This document shows positions 1-8,421 of a stretch of 64,000 nt of DNA, one piece after another; position 1 is the first letter of the stretch; every line of letters starts with the position of its first letter. The notes beneath the pieces were generated by a model. It was not told where the DNA came from and ran no database searches. It saw only the letters and a list, made by a program, of their open reading frames with translations. This DNA comes from JAFAGX01 sp035623255 (GTDB lineage Bacteria; Acidobacteriota; Terriglobia; Terriglobales; Acidobacteriaceae). The position numbers were made by a program, and so were the translations under genes. The DNA is taken from the NCBI GenBank assembly GCA_035623255.1, contig DASPTU010000096.1, positions 1 through 64,000 on the forward strand, written 5' to 3'.

Positions 1-3000
1 GTCAAATTGAAATCCACAACATTGAGTGTGACTGCGGCATCGTGTGTTACGGAATTGCTGTCGCTTCCGACCGTATGAAGGTTGAATGTATAGACTCCCG
101 GCAGACCGCCGACGGTAATCGTGAATGGCGTACCTGAAGTATTCGGGGATAATGCGCCCGGCTTAATCGAGCACGTGGGCGGCGCCGCGGTAACGCCGGG
201 TCCGCAGTTCATGTTTACGGCACTGTTATATCCGTCCAAAGAAAAGACAGATCCCTGGAAAATACCTGGCGAACCAGCGAAGACGGCCAGCGGTGTATTG
301 GAAATAAAGACCAGGTAGTCTGGAGTCGTGATCAGTGGGAACTGCCAGAGACCGCGTCCATATGTCGATGCCCGCAGCCATTTGTCTCGTCCGTCATTGA
401 ACATGCTCAGCGCCGTTACCGGGACATTAGGCAGGTATCCTGATAGTCCGCTGCCAGGCGGTGTGCCGACCTCAGTCCAAATAGGATTAACTGTCGGGCT
501 AGAAAAAACTCCCACATCCGTGCCCACATATACGACGCCGGGGCTGGTACTGGAGTCGACGAGCACAGCATTCGCCGGGGCATCAGGAAGGTTGCCACTG
601 AAATCGCTCCAACTCTGCCCGCCATTGAGAGTTTTCCAGACGTGGGACACATGAAAACCCATAATTGTTATGTAGGCGGTCAAGCCACCCGCATCCGAAC
701 CATCCAACGCGATGGCTGAGACTGGAAACCCGCTAGGGTTCGTCGAGCCGGTTTGGTCTGTCCAGGTTGTCGGGCCATCAGTGACGTTGGTGCTCACCCA
801 CAGACGGCCGCCCGGCGGAGTCGTAGGAATCAGCGGCCCAAATCCATCTGTTCCGGCATAGATGAGATTCGAAAAGCCATTACCGTCGAGTGGGCCGCCG
901 GCGGCAATCGAGCGCACAAGATTAGTCTCACTGCCAGTGCAAATCCCGCTACCCCCGGTTTCGAAGTTGTCAGTGAGCGGGGAAAATCCGGCGCCGCTGC
1001 TCGACCCCCGCCACAGACGGCACGTTCCCACAATCAGCTCCGATGCGTTCTGCGGGTCAAGAATATAGGGCGGATAAAAGGCGCCGATATCGCCGCCTAC
1101 AGTTGCACTGCTAACGACTTCGTCATTTTGAAAATCCTGGGTATGGCAATTGATCCCCGACGGACAACGGTAGATGTTTACTCCGGACGTCAAATCAGGA
1201 GGTGCGGATACGAACCACTCGTCTGGATTACTGGGATTAATCTGGCTATAACCGACGGTACCCGCATTCACATTCAACCAGGGTGAGTTCACCGTCGCCG
1301 ATTCACTTGCGGGTGCTCCGTTCCCTTGTGTGCCCGCGAGAATCGGGTAGCCATTGTTGCTGGGCGCCTGTGAGAATGAGACGAGCTCGGTTATCGGGCC
1401 GAGCGTTTGGTTAAGGCTGTCAAACTGATTGCTGCCGCCGCATCCGCCGGTAGTAAGCCCGCTGAAGCCGTCAAGCGCGCGGTAAATGCCGCCATCGTTG
1501 GCAAAGTACATGAGCGCTCGTGTGTTGTTGTTGACCAGAAAGAACGAAATCCCGTGCTGTGCGGGGTGGACTTTTGCAATCGAGCTGCAACCATACGCAT
1601 GAGTCAAGTTAATGAAAGTGTTTGGCGACGCGCCACTGCAATCTGGCACGACGCTGGTGACTCGACACTTATAGAGATTGATGGCGGCCGCGTAAAGGTC
1701 TGTAGCGCCACCGTCGGGAACCGCTGCCAGTCCCAGGTTATATGTTGCGTTTTCGGTCCCGCAGCCGGACTCATCGCCACAATTCGTAATCCCCGAATCA
1801 TTGATCGGGATCCAGGTCGTCCCGCCATTGGTGGTTTCCCAAATACCTTGATCATTGTTGTCTACATCGACAAACCAGACGTACATTTCGTTTCGGCCCG
1901 GCACGACCGCGATTTCGCCGCGATAAATGGGGCAGCTCGCGTTGCCGGATTGCGCTGGGCAGGCCGATACTGTTAGTCCTGTCCCCGGTTGATTCGCCAG
2001 CCGTGTCCAGTTGGCGCCGTCGCGCGACGAGTAAAACCCATGGTACCGAAGGGCTGCGAAGAACTGTCCGGCCGCCGCGTTGTAAGCAACCGTCGTGACA
2101 GAACCGGGAGCCGTGGGCTGCGTTCCATCTGCCACACCAGCGTAGTTCCACGAAACGCCCGCGTCTTGCGAGTAGTAAAGTCCAAGATTTGCGATCAAAG
2201 GATTCGCCAATCCTTCAAGGATGCCTTCAGACGCGCCCGCTGCTCCGCCTACAACCAGGTTCGGGTTGCTCGTGCTGAAGGCAATTTTGCTGAATGCCAT
2301 TCCGGCGAATGAGCGTGCACCAGTGGTGTCGTTTGAAATCAGACTCCATGTTCCGCCCGCATTGGTGGACCGCAATATTCCCAGGCCATAGTAGGAATCC
2401 GTTGAGCTATTGGCCTCTCCCGTGCCGACGAGCATCACGCTGTTGGCCGGATTCGCATTTGAAAGCTGCGGCTGGACGGCGATCGCACCTACAGCCAATG
2501 TGGGTTCAGCGTCGGTGAGTGGTGTCCAGCTCACGGCAGACGGATCTGGCGATGCGCCATTGGTGGATTTCCAGATGCCCCCAAGCGCCGCCCCGAGATA
2601 AACGGTGTTGCCACTTTCGTCGGCTGGATCAATCGCGACTGCGGTGGCTGGCCCCGAAACCCAGCTGTAGTCTTGTTGGCCAACTCCGCTGGCGTCTGAA
2701 GCCAAAGGCGCAGGGCCGAGAGAAGTCCAACCCGAGGAGGATTGCTGAGACGCAGCGGCATTGAGTCTCTGCTGGCGTGTCGCTCGCATTTGCAATTTCT
2801 GGTTATGCGCCCGGAAACGAAGTGCTGCAGAAGACTCCCCTGGGATGCCTCGCCCATGCAAGAACCAGGCTTCTGCCTGCATCCGATTTACCCGCGTCGC
2901 TGGCCCAACCCCTTTGGGTAAGGCCTGTGCGAAGCCAGCCGGCCATCCATATGTCCAGATCAGCAGCCATAGTGAGAGGGCTACGAAATTCGCGGGTGCG

Positions 3001-3035
3001 CGTTGCGGCTTGCGAAAGCACCTTGCTGCAGACAC
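1..3035 (-). CDS. Secreted BNR/sortilin-type repeat protein (3' end beyond the window)
   Basis: The reading frame stays open from a GTG at 3035 to the window edge, about 1011 codons, so the C terminus is missing. An in-frame TAG lies a few codons upstream and a GGAG sits 6 bases before the GTG. Residues 15-40 form a hydrophobic signal (VALSLWLLIWTYGWPAG followed by FAQA). Asp-box-like repeats follow, for example RSTNAGGTWSL, YYSQDAGVSWNYAG, ETTNGGTTWIPI and KTLNGGQSWSDF, which indicates a beta-propeller of the sialidase/Vps10 BNR class. Near residue 900 the text changes to an Ig-like region with SPNTSGTPFTITVGGLPG, typical of the tails of large acidobacterial surface proteins. I infer an exported protein of unknown ligand. 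The gene starts 12 bases after the small gene at 3048-3413, so the two are probably co-transcribed. Confidence 0.85.
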   Translation of the reverse strand, partial: MSAARCFRKPQRAPANFVALSLWLLIWTYGWPAGFAQALPKGVGPATRVNRMQAEAWFLHGRGIPGESSAALRFRAHNQKLQMRATRQQRLNAAASQQSSSGWTSLGPAPLASDASGVGQQDYSWVSGPATAVAIDPADESGNTVYLGAALGGIWKSTNGASPDPSAVSWTPLTDAEPTLAVGAIAVQPQLSNANPANSVMLVGTGEANSSTDSYYGLGILRSTNAGGTWSLISNDTTGARSFAGMAFSKIAFSTSNPNLVVGGAAGASEGILEGLANPLIANLGLYYSQDAGVSWNYAGVADGTQPTAPGSVTTVAYNAAAGQFFAALRYHGFYSSRDGANWTRLANQPGTGLTVSACPAQSGNASCPIYRGEIAVVPGRNEMYVWFVDVDNNDQGIWETTNGGTTWIPINDSGITNCGDESGCGTENATYNLGLAAVPDGGATDLYAAAINLYKCRVTSVVPDCSGASPNTFINLTHAYGCSSIAKVHPAQHGISFFLVNNNTRALMYFANDGGIYRALDGFSGLTTGGCGGSNQFDSLNQTLGPITELVSFSQAPSNNGYPILAGTQGNGAPASESATVNSPWLNVNAGTVGYSQINPSNPDEWFVSAPPDLTSGVNIYRCPSGINCHTQDFQNDEVVSSATVGGDIGAFYPPYILDPQNASELIVGTCRLWRGSSSGAGFSPLTDNFETGGSGICTGSETNLVRSIAAGGPLDGNGFSNLIYAGTDGFGPLIPTTPPGGRLWVSTNVTDGPTTWTDQTGSTNPSGFPVSAIALDGSDAGGLTAYITIMGFHVSHVWKTLNGGQSWSDFSGNLPDAPANAVLVDSSTSPGVVYVGTDVGVFSSPTVNPIWTEVGTPPGSGLSGYLPNVPVTALSMFNDGRDKWLRASTYGRGLWQFPLITTPDYLVFISNTPLAVFAGSPGIFQGSVFSLDGYNSAVNMNCGPGVTAAPPTCSIKPGALSPNTSGTPFTITVGGLPGVYTFNLHTVGSDSNSVTHDAAVTLNVVDFNL

Positions 3036-3047
3036 AGCCCACTCCGC

Positions 3048-3413
3048 CTAAGCCACCTTTGGTGGGAATACGTGGCCAGATTTTTCGGGGCTGATTTTTC
3101 CCAGCTTTACCAGGCGGGCGAGGATCGCAGCTAAGCTCCGGTTGTGGGTATTCGCAATCTGATTGAAATCGATTCCATGGCGCAGTTCCTCACAGATTTG
3201 CGCATCTTCCTCGTGGGACCAGGCCTTTCCTGCGTTCTTGGGGCGTTTCTTCTCCCGTTCTTGTTGCGCGACCAATGCCGCCAGAGCCCGGTTTAAAGCC
3301 TTGACTGCCTCCGGTGTCCGACAGATAGAGTTCTCCTCCAAAGCAACTCCTGATTGAGGATGAACTCCGTTGGCCAGAGCGCGGATAACTTCAACTGCTT
3401 GCTCGATTTCCAT
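3048..3413 (-). CDS. Small hypothetical protein with a C-terminal winged-helix-like segment
   Basis: 121 residues, ATG start. The N-terminal third (EQAVEVIRALANGVHP) is helical. A charged linker follows, and then a block around residues 62-108: AWSHEEDAQICEELRHGID, FNQIANTHNRSLAAILARL and VKLGKI. The W-x-x-EED...IA..H.R...AI..RL..LG.I pattern is what one sees in small bacterial helix-turn-helix or Myb/SANT-like modules, so nucleic-acid binding is plausible but not shown. The stop is 12 bases before the GTG of the BNR protein on the same strand, suggesting one transcript. I do not recognise a named family. Confidence 0.7.
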   Translation of the reverse strand: MEIEQAVEVIRALANGVHPQSGVALEENSICRTPEAVKALNRALAALVAQQEREKKRPKNAGKAWSHEEDAQICEELRHGIDFNQIANTHNRSLAAILARLVKLGKISPEKSGHVFPPKVA

Positions 3414-3548
3414 TTTGCGTCTCCGCCCCGAGTATCTGGTAAGGACAGAGAGGCGCCGTGTGATGGTTGAACATCAAGGGCTACTTCATCCCATATCGGG
3501 ACGTTTGACCCCGCATTTTGTCTATACTGAGTCCTTTATCGAATTCGC

Positions 3549-4223
3549 ATGGACTGGCAGGCGTTCTGGCTCACAATCCGGCTAGCTGTCTTAGTTGCCG
3601 CGATCCTTGTTGTGATAGGCCTCCCGATCGCCTATTGGATTGCCTACTCGCGGTGGCGTTGGAAATTCCTCGTCGAGGCGATCGTGGCCATGCCGCTTGT
3701 GCTGCCACCTACGGTGCTGGGTTTCTACGTTCTGGTTGCGCTTGGTTCGCGCAGTCCCTTAGGGCGCTGGTGGCAAATGATTACCGGGCACACACTCGCG
3801 TTCACTTTCGCCGGACTGGTGATTGGCTCCGTCATTTACAGCCTGCCTTTTGCGGTACAGCCCTTTGCCGCATCGTTTACGTCAGTCGATCGAAAACTGC
3901 TTGCCGCTTCTGCAACTTTGGGTGCTTCGCAGTTGCGAACGTTTATGGAGGTTGTGCTGCCACTGTCCACACCCGGCCTGGTTACCGGTGTGGCGCTGAG
4001 CTTTGCTCACACCATGGGAGAATTTGGGGTTGTGCTCATGGTGGGCGGTAATATTCCGGGCGTAACTCGCACTGTCTCCATCGACATCTATGATCAAGTC
4101 CAGGCTTTCAACTTCTCGGCGGCAAACCAGACCGCACTGGCGTTGCTGGCTATCTCCTTTATTGCACTGTGTCTTGTTTACGGCGTGAATCGCAAGGTAT
4201 GGGCGCTCTGGCAGTGGAAATGA
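3549..4223 (+). CDS. modB: Molybdate ABC transporter permease ModB
   Basis: 224 residues, usual length for ModB. It forms the inner-membrane channel of the molybdate importer. About five or six membrane segments are visible, starting at residue 8 (FWLTIRLAVLVAAILVVIGL). The binding-protein-dependent permease loop that docks the ATPase lies around residues 115-175, including AASATLGASQLRTF, and the ModB-characteristic HTMGEFGVVLMVGGNIPG and TRTVSIDIYDQVQAFNF follow. A TATACT at 3523-3528 could be its -10 element; no good -35 is seen. The ATPase gene follows 48 bases later. No modA binding-protein gene is adjacent. Tungstate cannot be excluded as a substrate from sequence alone. Confidence 0.92.
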   Translation: MDWQAFWLTIRLAVLVAAILVVIGLPIAYWIAYSRWRWKFLVEAIVAMPLVLPPTVLGFYVLVALGSRSPLGRWWQMITGHTLAFTFAGLVIGSVIYSLPFAVQPFAASFTSVDRKLLAASATLGASQLRTFMEVVLPLSTPGLVTGVALSFAHTMGEFGVVLMVGGNIPGVTRTVSIDIYDQVQAFNFSAANQTALALLAISFIALCLVYGVNRKVWALWQWK

Positions 4224-4271
4224 CTGGGAGTCGAAGTGCGTCGACAGCGTTGCTGGGTCCATCATTAACGT

Positions 4272-5429
4272 ATGCGCGTGGCTGAGGAAATCGCCGAAAA
4301 AACCATGGTGCCGGGTGCCCGGGAAGATGGACTGTCGGTGCGGATTCGTCAGCTTCGGTCGCGAACAACTAACGATTTCACACTCGAGGTTGATGTTTCG
4401 ATTTCCTCCGGGATTACCATCCTTTTCGGCCCCTCGGGAGCGGGGAAGACGACTCTGCTGGATTGCATTGCCGGCCTGATCACTCCCGCCATGGGAAGAA
4501 TTGCCCTCAGTGACCGGATTCTTTTCGACTCAGACATTGGAACAAACCTGCCGGTTCAGCATCGTCAGATCGGGTACGTATTCCAGGATTTAGCACTTTT
4601 TCCCCATCTCACTGCTGCCCAGAACATCGCCTATGGACTCGCAGGTTTGTCCCGAATTGAGAAGCAGCGGCGTACTGACACAATTCTCGAATCGTTCCGA
4701 ATCTCTCCTCTTCGTGCCCGCCGGCCACGAGAAATTTCAGGCGGGGAGCGGCAAAGAGTTGCCCTGGCTCGCGCCTTAGTGATCGATCCCGGCGTTCTCC
4801 TGCTTGATGAGCCCATGGCCGCGCTGGACGCGCCCACGAAGTCCAAGATCGTCGATGACCTGCGCGCCTGGAACCGGCAACATCGCATTCCAATTCTGTA
4901 TGTGACTCACAGCCGGGAAGAGGTGTTTGCGCTCGGGGAACACGTGATCGTGCTGGAAAGCGGCCGCGTGACTGCTCAGGGTACTCCCCATCGAGTACTT
5001 ACCGCACCGCGCCAGGAAACAATTGCACAACTGGCTGGATTTGAAAACATCTTCGACGCGGTCGTAGTCGAATCACACGAGGATCGCGGTACGATGACGT
5101 GTCGCATTGCAGGCACCAATGTGGAACTGGAAACTCCGCTGGTTCGGGCCGGGATGGGCTCGACGCTCCGCATCGGTATCCGCGCCGGTGACATTCTACT
5201 GGCGAACGTCCGGCCGCATGGTCTGAGCGCCCGCAACATAATTCCGGGCCGCGTGATTTCTCTGGAACAGCGCGACGTTATCGTTAGCGTCAAAGTGGAC
5301 TGTGGCGTAGAGATTGAAGTTCACCTCACCCTCGCTGCTCGCGATTCACTACAACTGCAGCCCGAGCGCCAAGTGTGGCTGATCATCAAGACCCACTCAT
5401 GCCATCTGTTGTCGCCAAAGCCCGCTTAA
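4272..5429 (+). CDS. modC: Molybdate ABC transporter ATP-binding protein ModC
   Basis: 385 residues. It hydrolyses ATP to drive the ModB channel. Visible motifs are Walker A GPSGAGKT (about residue 53), Q-loop YVFQDLALFPHL, signature ISGGERQRVALARAL, Walker B VLLLDEPMAALD and the switch histidine in ILYVTHSREE. The C-terminal hundred residues carry a Mop/TOBE-type domain (IIPGRVISLEQRDVIVSVKV), which in ModC binds oxyanion. The N terminus has about 20 extra residues before the usual start of the ATPase fold, so a later start is possible. It is downstream of modB on the same strand and ends in a 4-base convergent overlap with the next gene. Confidence 0.9.
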   Translation: MRVAEEIAEKTMVPGAREDGLSVRIRQLRSRTTNDFTLEVDVSISSGITILFGPSGAGKTTLLDCIAGLITPAMGRIALSDRILFDSDIGTNLPVQHRQIGYVFQDLALFPHLTAAQNIAYGLAGLSRIEKQRRTDTILESFRISPLRARRPREISGGERQRVALARALVIDPGVLLLDEPMAALDAPTKSKIVDDLRAWNRQHRIPILYVTHSREEVFALGEHVIVLESGRVTAQGTPHRVLTAPRQETIAQLAGFENIFDAVVVESHEDRGTMTCRIAGTNVELETPLVRAGMGSTLRIGIRAGDILLANVRPHGLSARNIIPGRVISLEQRDVIVSVKVDCGVEIEVHLTLAARDSLQLQPERQVWLIIKTHSCHLLSPKPA

Positions 5430-7045
5430 TGCTTTCGTACTTCTTGCACCTGCCGCGTCTCGATGATTCCTATCCACTGACCCCCACGCCGCTCCGAGTA
5501 GACAAGTAATCCGCCAAGGATTTGCGCAGCAGCTTCTGGCGGTACGTCGCGATGATAGCCGAAAAACCGCGTATTCCACCGTTCCCATGTCTGCCAGCGT
5601 GCGAACCAGCGATGCGGTAGCTCGTACTTGGTGGAAAACACCAGGGCCACGTCAAAGTCGGAGCGAAGGTCGGCCGCCGCCATTAGTTGCTCGACCGTGA
5701 AGTCCTCAATGCGGACGACGCGCATCGGACGGGTCACATATCCGAGATATGGGCGTTTCAGTTCATCACTTGCCGGCCATGCGGTCAAAACGCGCGAAGC
5801 CGGGTACCGTTCCTGAAGGAAATTTTCCCCTCGTTCGTGCAGCCGAATGTAATCGCGGTAAGCCAGATTATCCTCGAACGAAAATCCACAAGAAGGATTC
5901 AACCCCCATCCGACCACGAAAGCCACGGCGGCAATACCCACGACCACCCACCAATATCCCACTCTGCGCCGAAGCGTCGAAATGCAGATGATCATCACCA
6001 AAGGAATTACCGGCAACATATAACGTGCCAGGACCGCGCCACCGATTGCCGCCATTGCCGCCAGGAAGGCCAGGATTACCGCCAGGAACGAGAATTGCAC
6101 GTCAAGGGCAATGCGCTGGCGTTCCTCTCCCCTGTCCGATATCGGCGGCAGCCACATTGCAACTAATGTCGGCAACGTGAGCAGATACAGCCCCATATAT
6201 CCCAGAAGCTGCCACAGGCGCATTCCCAGTGCCAAGGCGATTCTCAGGGGTTGCAATGTCGATTGCACGTTGTAACGATAGAATTCCGGGTTGCCCAAGA
6301 TGAACCCAGTTTGGTGCCAGTGGTAGGCATACCAAAGTCCTAAGGGCACCATCGGAGCGAGAAGCGCATACCACATCCGGTTCGGAGGAATCTTCCGAAA
6401 GTCTTCACGGAATTCAGCAGGGCTGACTGGTGCGGTGTGGGGACAGGGCTGGTGGCTTTGTAGGACATGCCTCAACTGCTTACCGATCATATGAGCGATC
6501 AACGCGACTGGCACGAGGATCGCAGTTTCTTTCGTAAGTGCGGCGAGCGAGAACCATAGCGCTGTTGCCCACGCCCGATCTTCCACGTAGGCAAGCAGCC
6601 CCCAAAACGTGAAAGCTGCCGCAGCGAGGTCCAGATGCAGCAGCGAACTTTGCGCATAGAAGACCGGGTAAAGAGCACTGCAGATCGCCGCCCCAACCGC
6701 TACTTCTATATTTGCCACTCGCTGTGCCAATCGAAATACGCCGAGCACAGCAACAGCAGCTATCAACAACATCGCAGCGCGGGTCACTACAGGCTTGAAG
6801 CCGGCAATCTTCCAGGCGAGCGCGATATATGCCATTACCAGCGGGGGATGCGCATTCGAAAGCGTGGAATGGGGAATCAGCGAACCGGCGAGAAAGATAT
6901 CTCGCGCCGCCGGCACGTAGTATCCCGCTTCGTCCCAGAAGTAGGGAAGATGTAACAGTGGAATGTGGAGTGCCGTCAAGGCGAGGTAGAAAATGGCGAG
7001 TAGCAGGACGGTCGAAGGCTGGCGCGAACGGCGGCTCTCAACCAC
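5426..7045 (-). CDS. Membrane glycosyltransferase, PMT/ArnT-like (dolichyl-phosphate-mannose mannosyltransferase superfamily)
   Basis: 539 residues with about ten hydrophobic segments. After the first segment it has HLPYFWDEAGYYVPAARD, the acidic first-loop motif of GT-C enzymes (PMT_2, ArnT), where the Asp-Glu pair binds the metal or activates the acceptor. SNAHPPLVMAYIAL follows, also typical. Such enzymes move a sugar from a polyprenyl-phosphate donor to lipid, protein or glycan on the outer face of the membrane; the acceptor here is unknown. The gene starts 3 bases after the DUF3467 gene, so the two form an operon. The lipid-linked donor could be made by the GT2 enzyme at 60600-61316, but that link is only inference. 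Confidence 0.85.
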   Translation of the reverse strand: MVESRRSRQPSTVLLLAIFYLALTALHIPLLHLPYFWDEAGYYVPAARDIFLAGSLIPHSTLSNAHPPLVMAYIALAWKIAGFKPVVTRAAMLLIAAVAVLGVFRLAQRVANIEVAVGAAICSALYPVFYAQSSLLHLDLAAAAFTFWGLLAYVEDRAWATALWFSLAALTKETAILVPVALIAHMIGKQLRHVLQSHQPCPHTAPVSPAEFREDFRKIPPNRMWYALLAPMVPLGLWYAYHWHQTGFILGNPEFYRYNVQSTLQPLRIALALGMRLWQLLGYMGLYLLTLPTLVAMWLPPISDRGEERQRIALDVQFSFLAVILAFLAAMAAIGGAVLARYMLPVIPLVMIICISTLRRRVGYWWVVVGIAAVAFVVGWGLNPSCGFSFEDNLAYRDYIRLHERGENFLQERYPASRVLTAWPASDELKRPYLGYVTRPMRVVRIEDFTVEQLMAAADLRSDFDVALVFSTKYELPHRWFARWQTWERWNTRFFGYHRDVPPEAAAQILGGLLVYSERRGGQWIGIIETRQVQEVRKH

Positions 7046-7048
7046 CGC

Positions 7049-7345
7049 TTAGTGGACCTGACCACCCACCGCCATGCGTGGGTCGAGTTTGATTTCGCCG
7101 AACGCTCCCTCATATCCCGCGACATTTTGTTGCAGAATTGCCAGCAACGCCTTGGCCTGTTGCGGGCTCAGATATATGCCCTGGAAGTTCCTGACTTCGA
7201 CCTGGCTTTCGCTCTGCTGCTGCAAAGTGCCGAAGACCAGAAAAAAATCCCATACGTTCACGCGCACTTGCACACTGTTGGCATAGTTCTCGCGGTAATC
7301 AGGAGAATTCACCAGCTTTATGTTGGGCTGATTTGGGGTGTTCAT
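7049..7345 (-). CDS. DUF3467 family protein
   Basis: 98 residues from the ATG at 7345. An in-frame ATG 30 codons upstream would add an unlikely Cys/Arg-rich leader, while 7345 has GAGG just before it and gives the normal family length. The family signature is clear: YRENYANSVQVRVNVWDFFLVFGTL in the first half, then GIYLSPQQAKALLAILQQNV and a closing YEGAFGEI. The family is widespread and has no established function. It lies 3 bases upstream of the membrane glycosyltransferase and is presumably co-expressed with it. Confidence 0.85.
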   Translation of the reverse strand: MNTPNQPNIKLVNSPDYRENYANSVQVRVNVWDFFLVFGTLQQQSESQVEVRNFQGIYLSPQQAKALLAILQQNVAGYEGAFGEIKLDPRMAVGGQVH

Positions 7346-7513
7346 ACCTCGATCAGTGTAGCGGCAGTTGTAAGAAGAAGGGAAGAGAGCTCTTAACATC
7401 ATTAAATCTGGACATCTGGCACCTGGAATTGTCATTTCGAGCGGAGGGAGATTATCCGGTCAGAATTCACGTTGAGCAGGCTAGTGGCCGCACCCTTGGT
7501 AAGATGACATTGA

Positions 7514-7723
7514 ATGAAACTCCAGATTAACGGCGAGGACAGCAATTTCCCAGAGCCGCTTTCCCTTCACGCCTTAATCGAACATTTGGGGATGAAGGCC
7601 GATCGTGTAGCCGTGGAGCTGAATCGAAATATTGTCCCCCGCGAGCAGTGGGCCGCAACCGCTCTCAAGGATGGTGATCAGCTCGAAATCGTCCATTTCG
7701 TCGGCGGGGGATGTGCCCTGTAG
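7514..7723 (+). CDS. thiS: Sulfur carrier protein ThiS with C-terminal tail beyond the di-glycine
   Basis: 69 residues, beta-grasp ubiquitin-like fold (KLQINGEDSNFPEPLSLHAL ... VAVELNRNIVPREQWAAT ... LKDGDQLEIVHFVGGG). ThiS carries a C-terminal thiocarboxylate that gives sulfur to the thiazole of thiamin. The protein does not stop at Gly-Gly but ends GGGCAL, so the last residues would need removal before adenylation by ThiF, as in QbsE- or CysO-type carriers. No thiG, thiF, thiO or thiE is nearby. I see no TPP riboswitch in the 168 bases upstream. MoaD or CysO function is possible, but the VELN-(x)2-(V/I)P-(x)2-W core favours ThiS. Confidence 0.85.
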   Translation: MKLQINGEDSNFPEPLSLHALIEHLGMKADRVAVELNRNIVPREQWAATALKDGDQLEIVHFVGGGCAL

Positions 7724-7749
7724 CTCCCAGGGCGGCAATCCCCATCGAC

Positions 7750-7764
7750 TCAGCCCTCGGCTGA
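7750..7764 (+). terminator. Weak hairpin after thiS
   Basis: TCAGCC, a 3-base loop, then GGCTGA form a perfect 6-base-pair stem 27 bases after the thiS stop. No T-run follows immediately, so as a terminator it is weak or Rho-assisted. Confidence 0.3.
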
Positions 7765-7805
7765 AAGAACTCCTTTAGTAACCCCTTTCTACACAGAATG
7801 CTTAC

Positions 7806-7833
7806 TTGACTCCTACAAGTCCGGCCCTAGAAT
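7806..7833 (+). promoter_or_regulatory. Sigma-70 promoter of the MerR-type gene
   Basis: TTGACT at 7806-7811 and TAGAAT at 7828-7833 are separated by 16 bases, a near-consensus housekeeping promoter. The predicted transcription start, near 7840, falls inside the first operator palindrome. Confidence 0.7.
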
Positions 7834-7843
7834 GTTTGAAACA
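7833..7843. promoter_or_regulatory. Operator half 1, palindrome TGTTTGAAACA
   Basis: An 11-base hyphenated palindrome (5-1-5) begins on the last base of the -10 box. The identical sequence recurs 25 bases downstream. The placement fits autorepression by the adjacent MerR-type protein. Confidence 0.55.
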
Positions 7844-7857
7844 TCTGGCGCTTAAAT

Positions 7858-7868
7858 TGTTTGAAACA
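7858..7868. promoter_or_regulatory. Operator half 2, palindrome TGTTTGAAACA
   Basis: Exact second copy of the 11-base palindrome. It overlaps the proposed TTG start codon at 7861. The 25-base centre-to-centre distance is close to two and a half helical turns. Confidence 0.55.
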
Positions 7869-8349
7869 AATCTTGCTCGAATTGAATGACCGATTCACAT
7901 CTCGCGATGTTGTCGAGTTGACCGGAATTACTCCCCGGCAACTGCAATGGTGGGATGAGCGCGGTGTGGTTGTCCCGGCCCGGGAAGGGCACCGTCGTGT
8001 GTACTCGATAGAGGATCTCGCTGAGATCGCAGTGATCTGCCAGCTGCGCCGCAAGGGATTCTCCCTGCAACGTGTCCGCAAGGTAATGCGGTTCTTGCAA
8101 CGCGAATTCGGAAAGCGCCTGGCTGACGCGGTGAGCGGAGCATCCCAATATCACCTGCTCACCGACGGCCACACTCTTTATCTGGAAACTTCGGCGCGGC
8201 AAATCGTCGACATCTTGAGAAATGCACGCCAGCCAATGCTGGCGGTCTGCCTCAGCGACGCAGTTCGCGAGGTACGGGCAGAAATTCGCGCGAAAAAAAA
8301 TTCCAGCGATAAAACCTCGCGCTCGCCCAAAACGAGGATGGCTTCATAA
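7861..8349 (+). CDS. MerR family transcriptional regulator
   Basis: 162 residues from a TTG start; there is no in-frame ATG in the conserved N-terminal region. The MerR-type winged helix occupies residues 10-75: FTSRDVVELTGITPRQLQWW, DERGVVVPAREGHRRVYSIE and LAEIAVICQLRRKGFSLQRV. The C-terminal part (about 80-140) is not a metal-binding MerR tail. It has no Cys/His cluster and reads like a short effector or dimer region (HLLTDGHTLYLETSARQIVD). It lies downstream of its own strong promoter with twin palindromes, so it is probably autoregulated. The inducer is unknown. Confidence 0.8.
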   Translation: MKQILLELNDRFTSRDVVELTGITPRQLQWWDERGVVVPAREGHRRVYSIEDLAEIAVICQLRRKGFSLQRVRKVMRFLQREFGKRLADAVSGASQYHLLTDGHTLYLETSARQIVDILRNARQPMLAVCLSDAVREVRAEIRAKKNSSDKTSRSPKTRMAS

Positions 8350-8421
8350 CCGAAGTGGGTCGACACGTTTGTGACCCCAGGGGAAGTTTAGTTCTGCATT
8401 CCTTGGCCTAGAGGAGGCGAC

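Noticed and set aside
753..1286. 177-codon plus-strand open frame
   Set aside because: It is antisense to the BNR protein, whose minus-strand frame is continuous from 3035 to the edge with clear repeats. The plus-strand product has no family features.
7346..7513. Possible TPP riboswitch before thiS
   Set aside because: The conserved CUGAGA and ACCUG-type THI-box elements are not visible.
7333..7530. 65-codon frame overlapping the start of thiS and DUF3467
   Set aside because: It overlaps two well-supported genes, has no Shine-Dalgarno and no recognisable motif.
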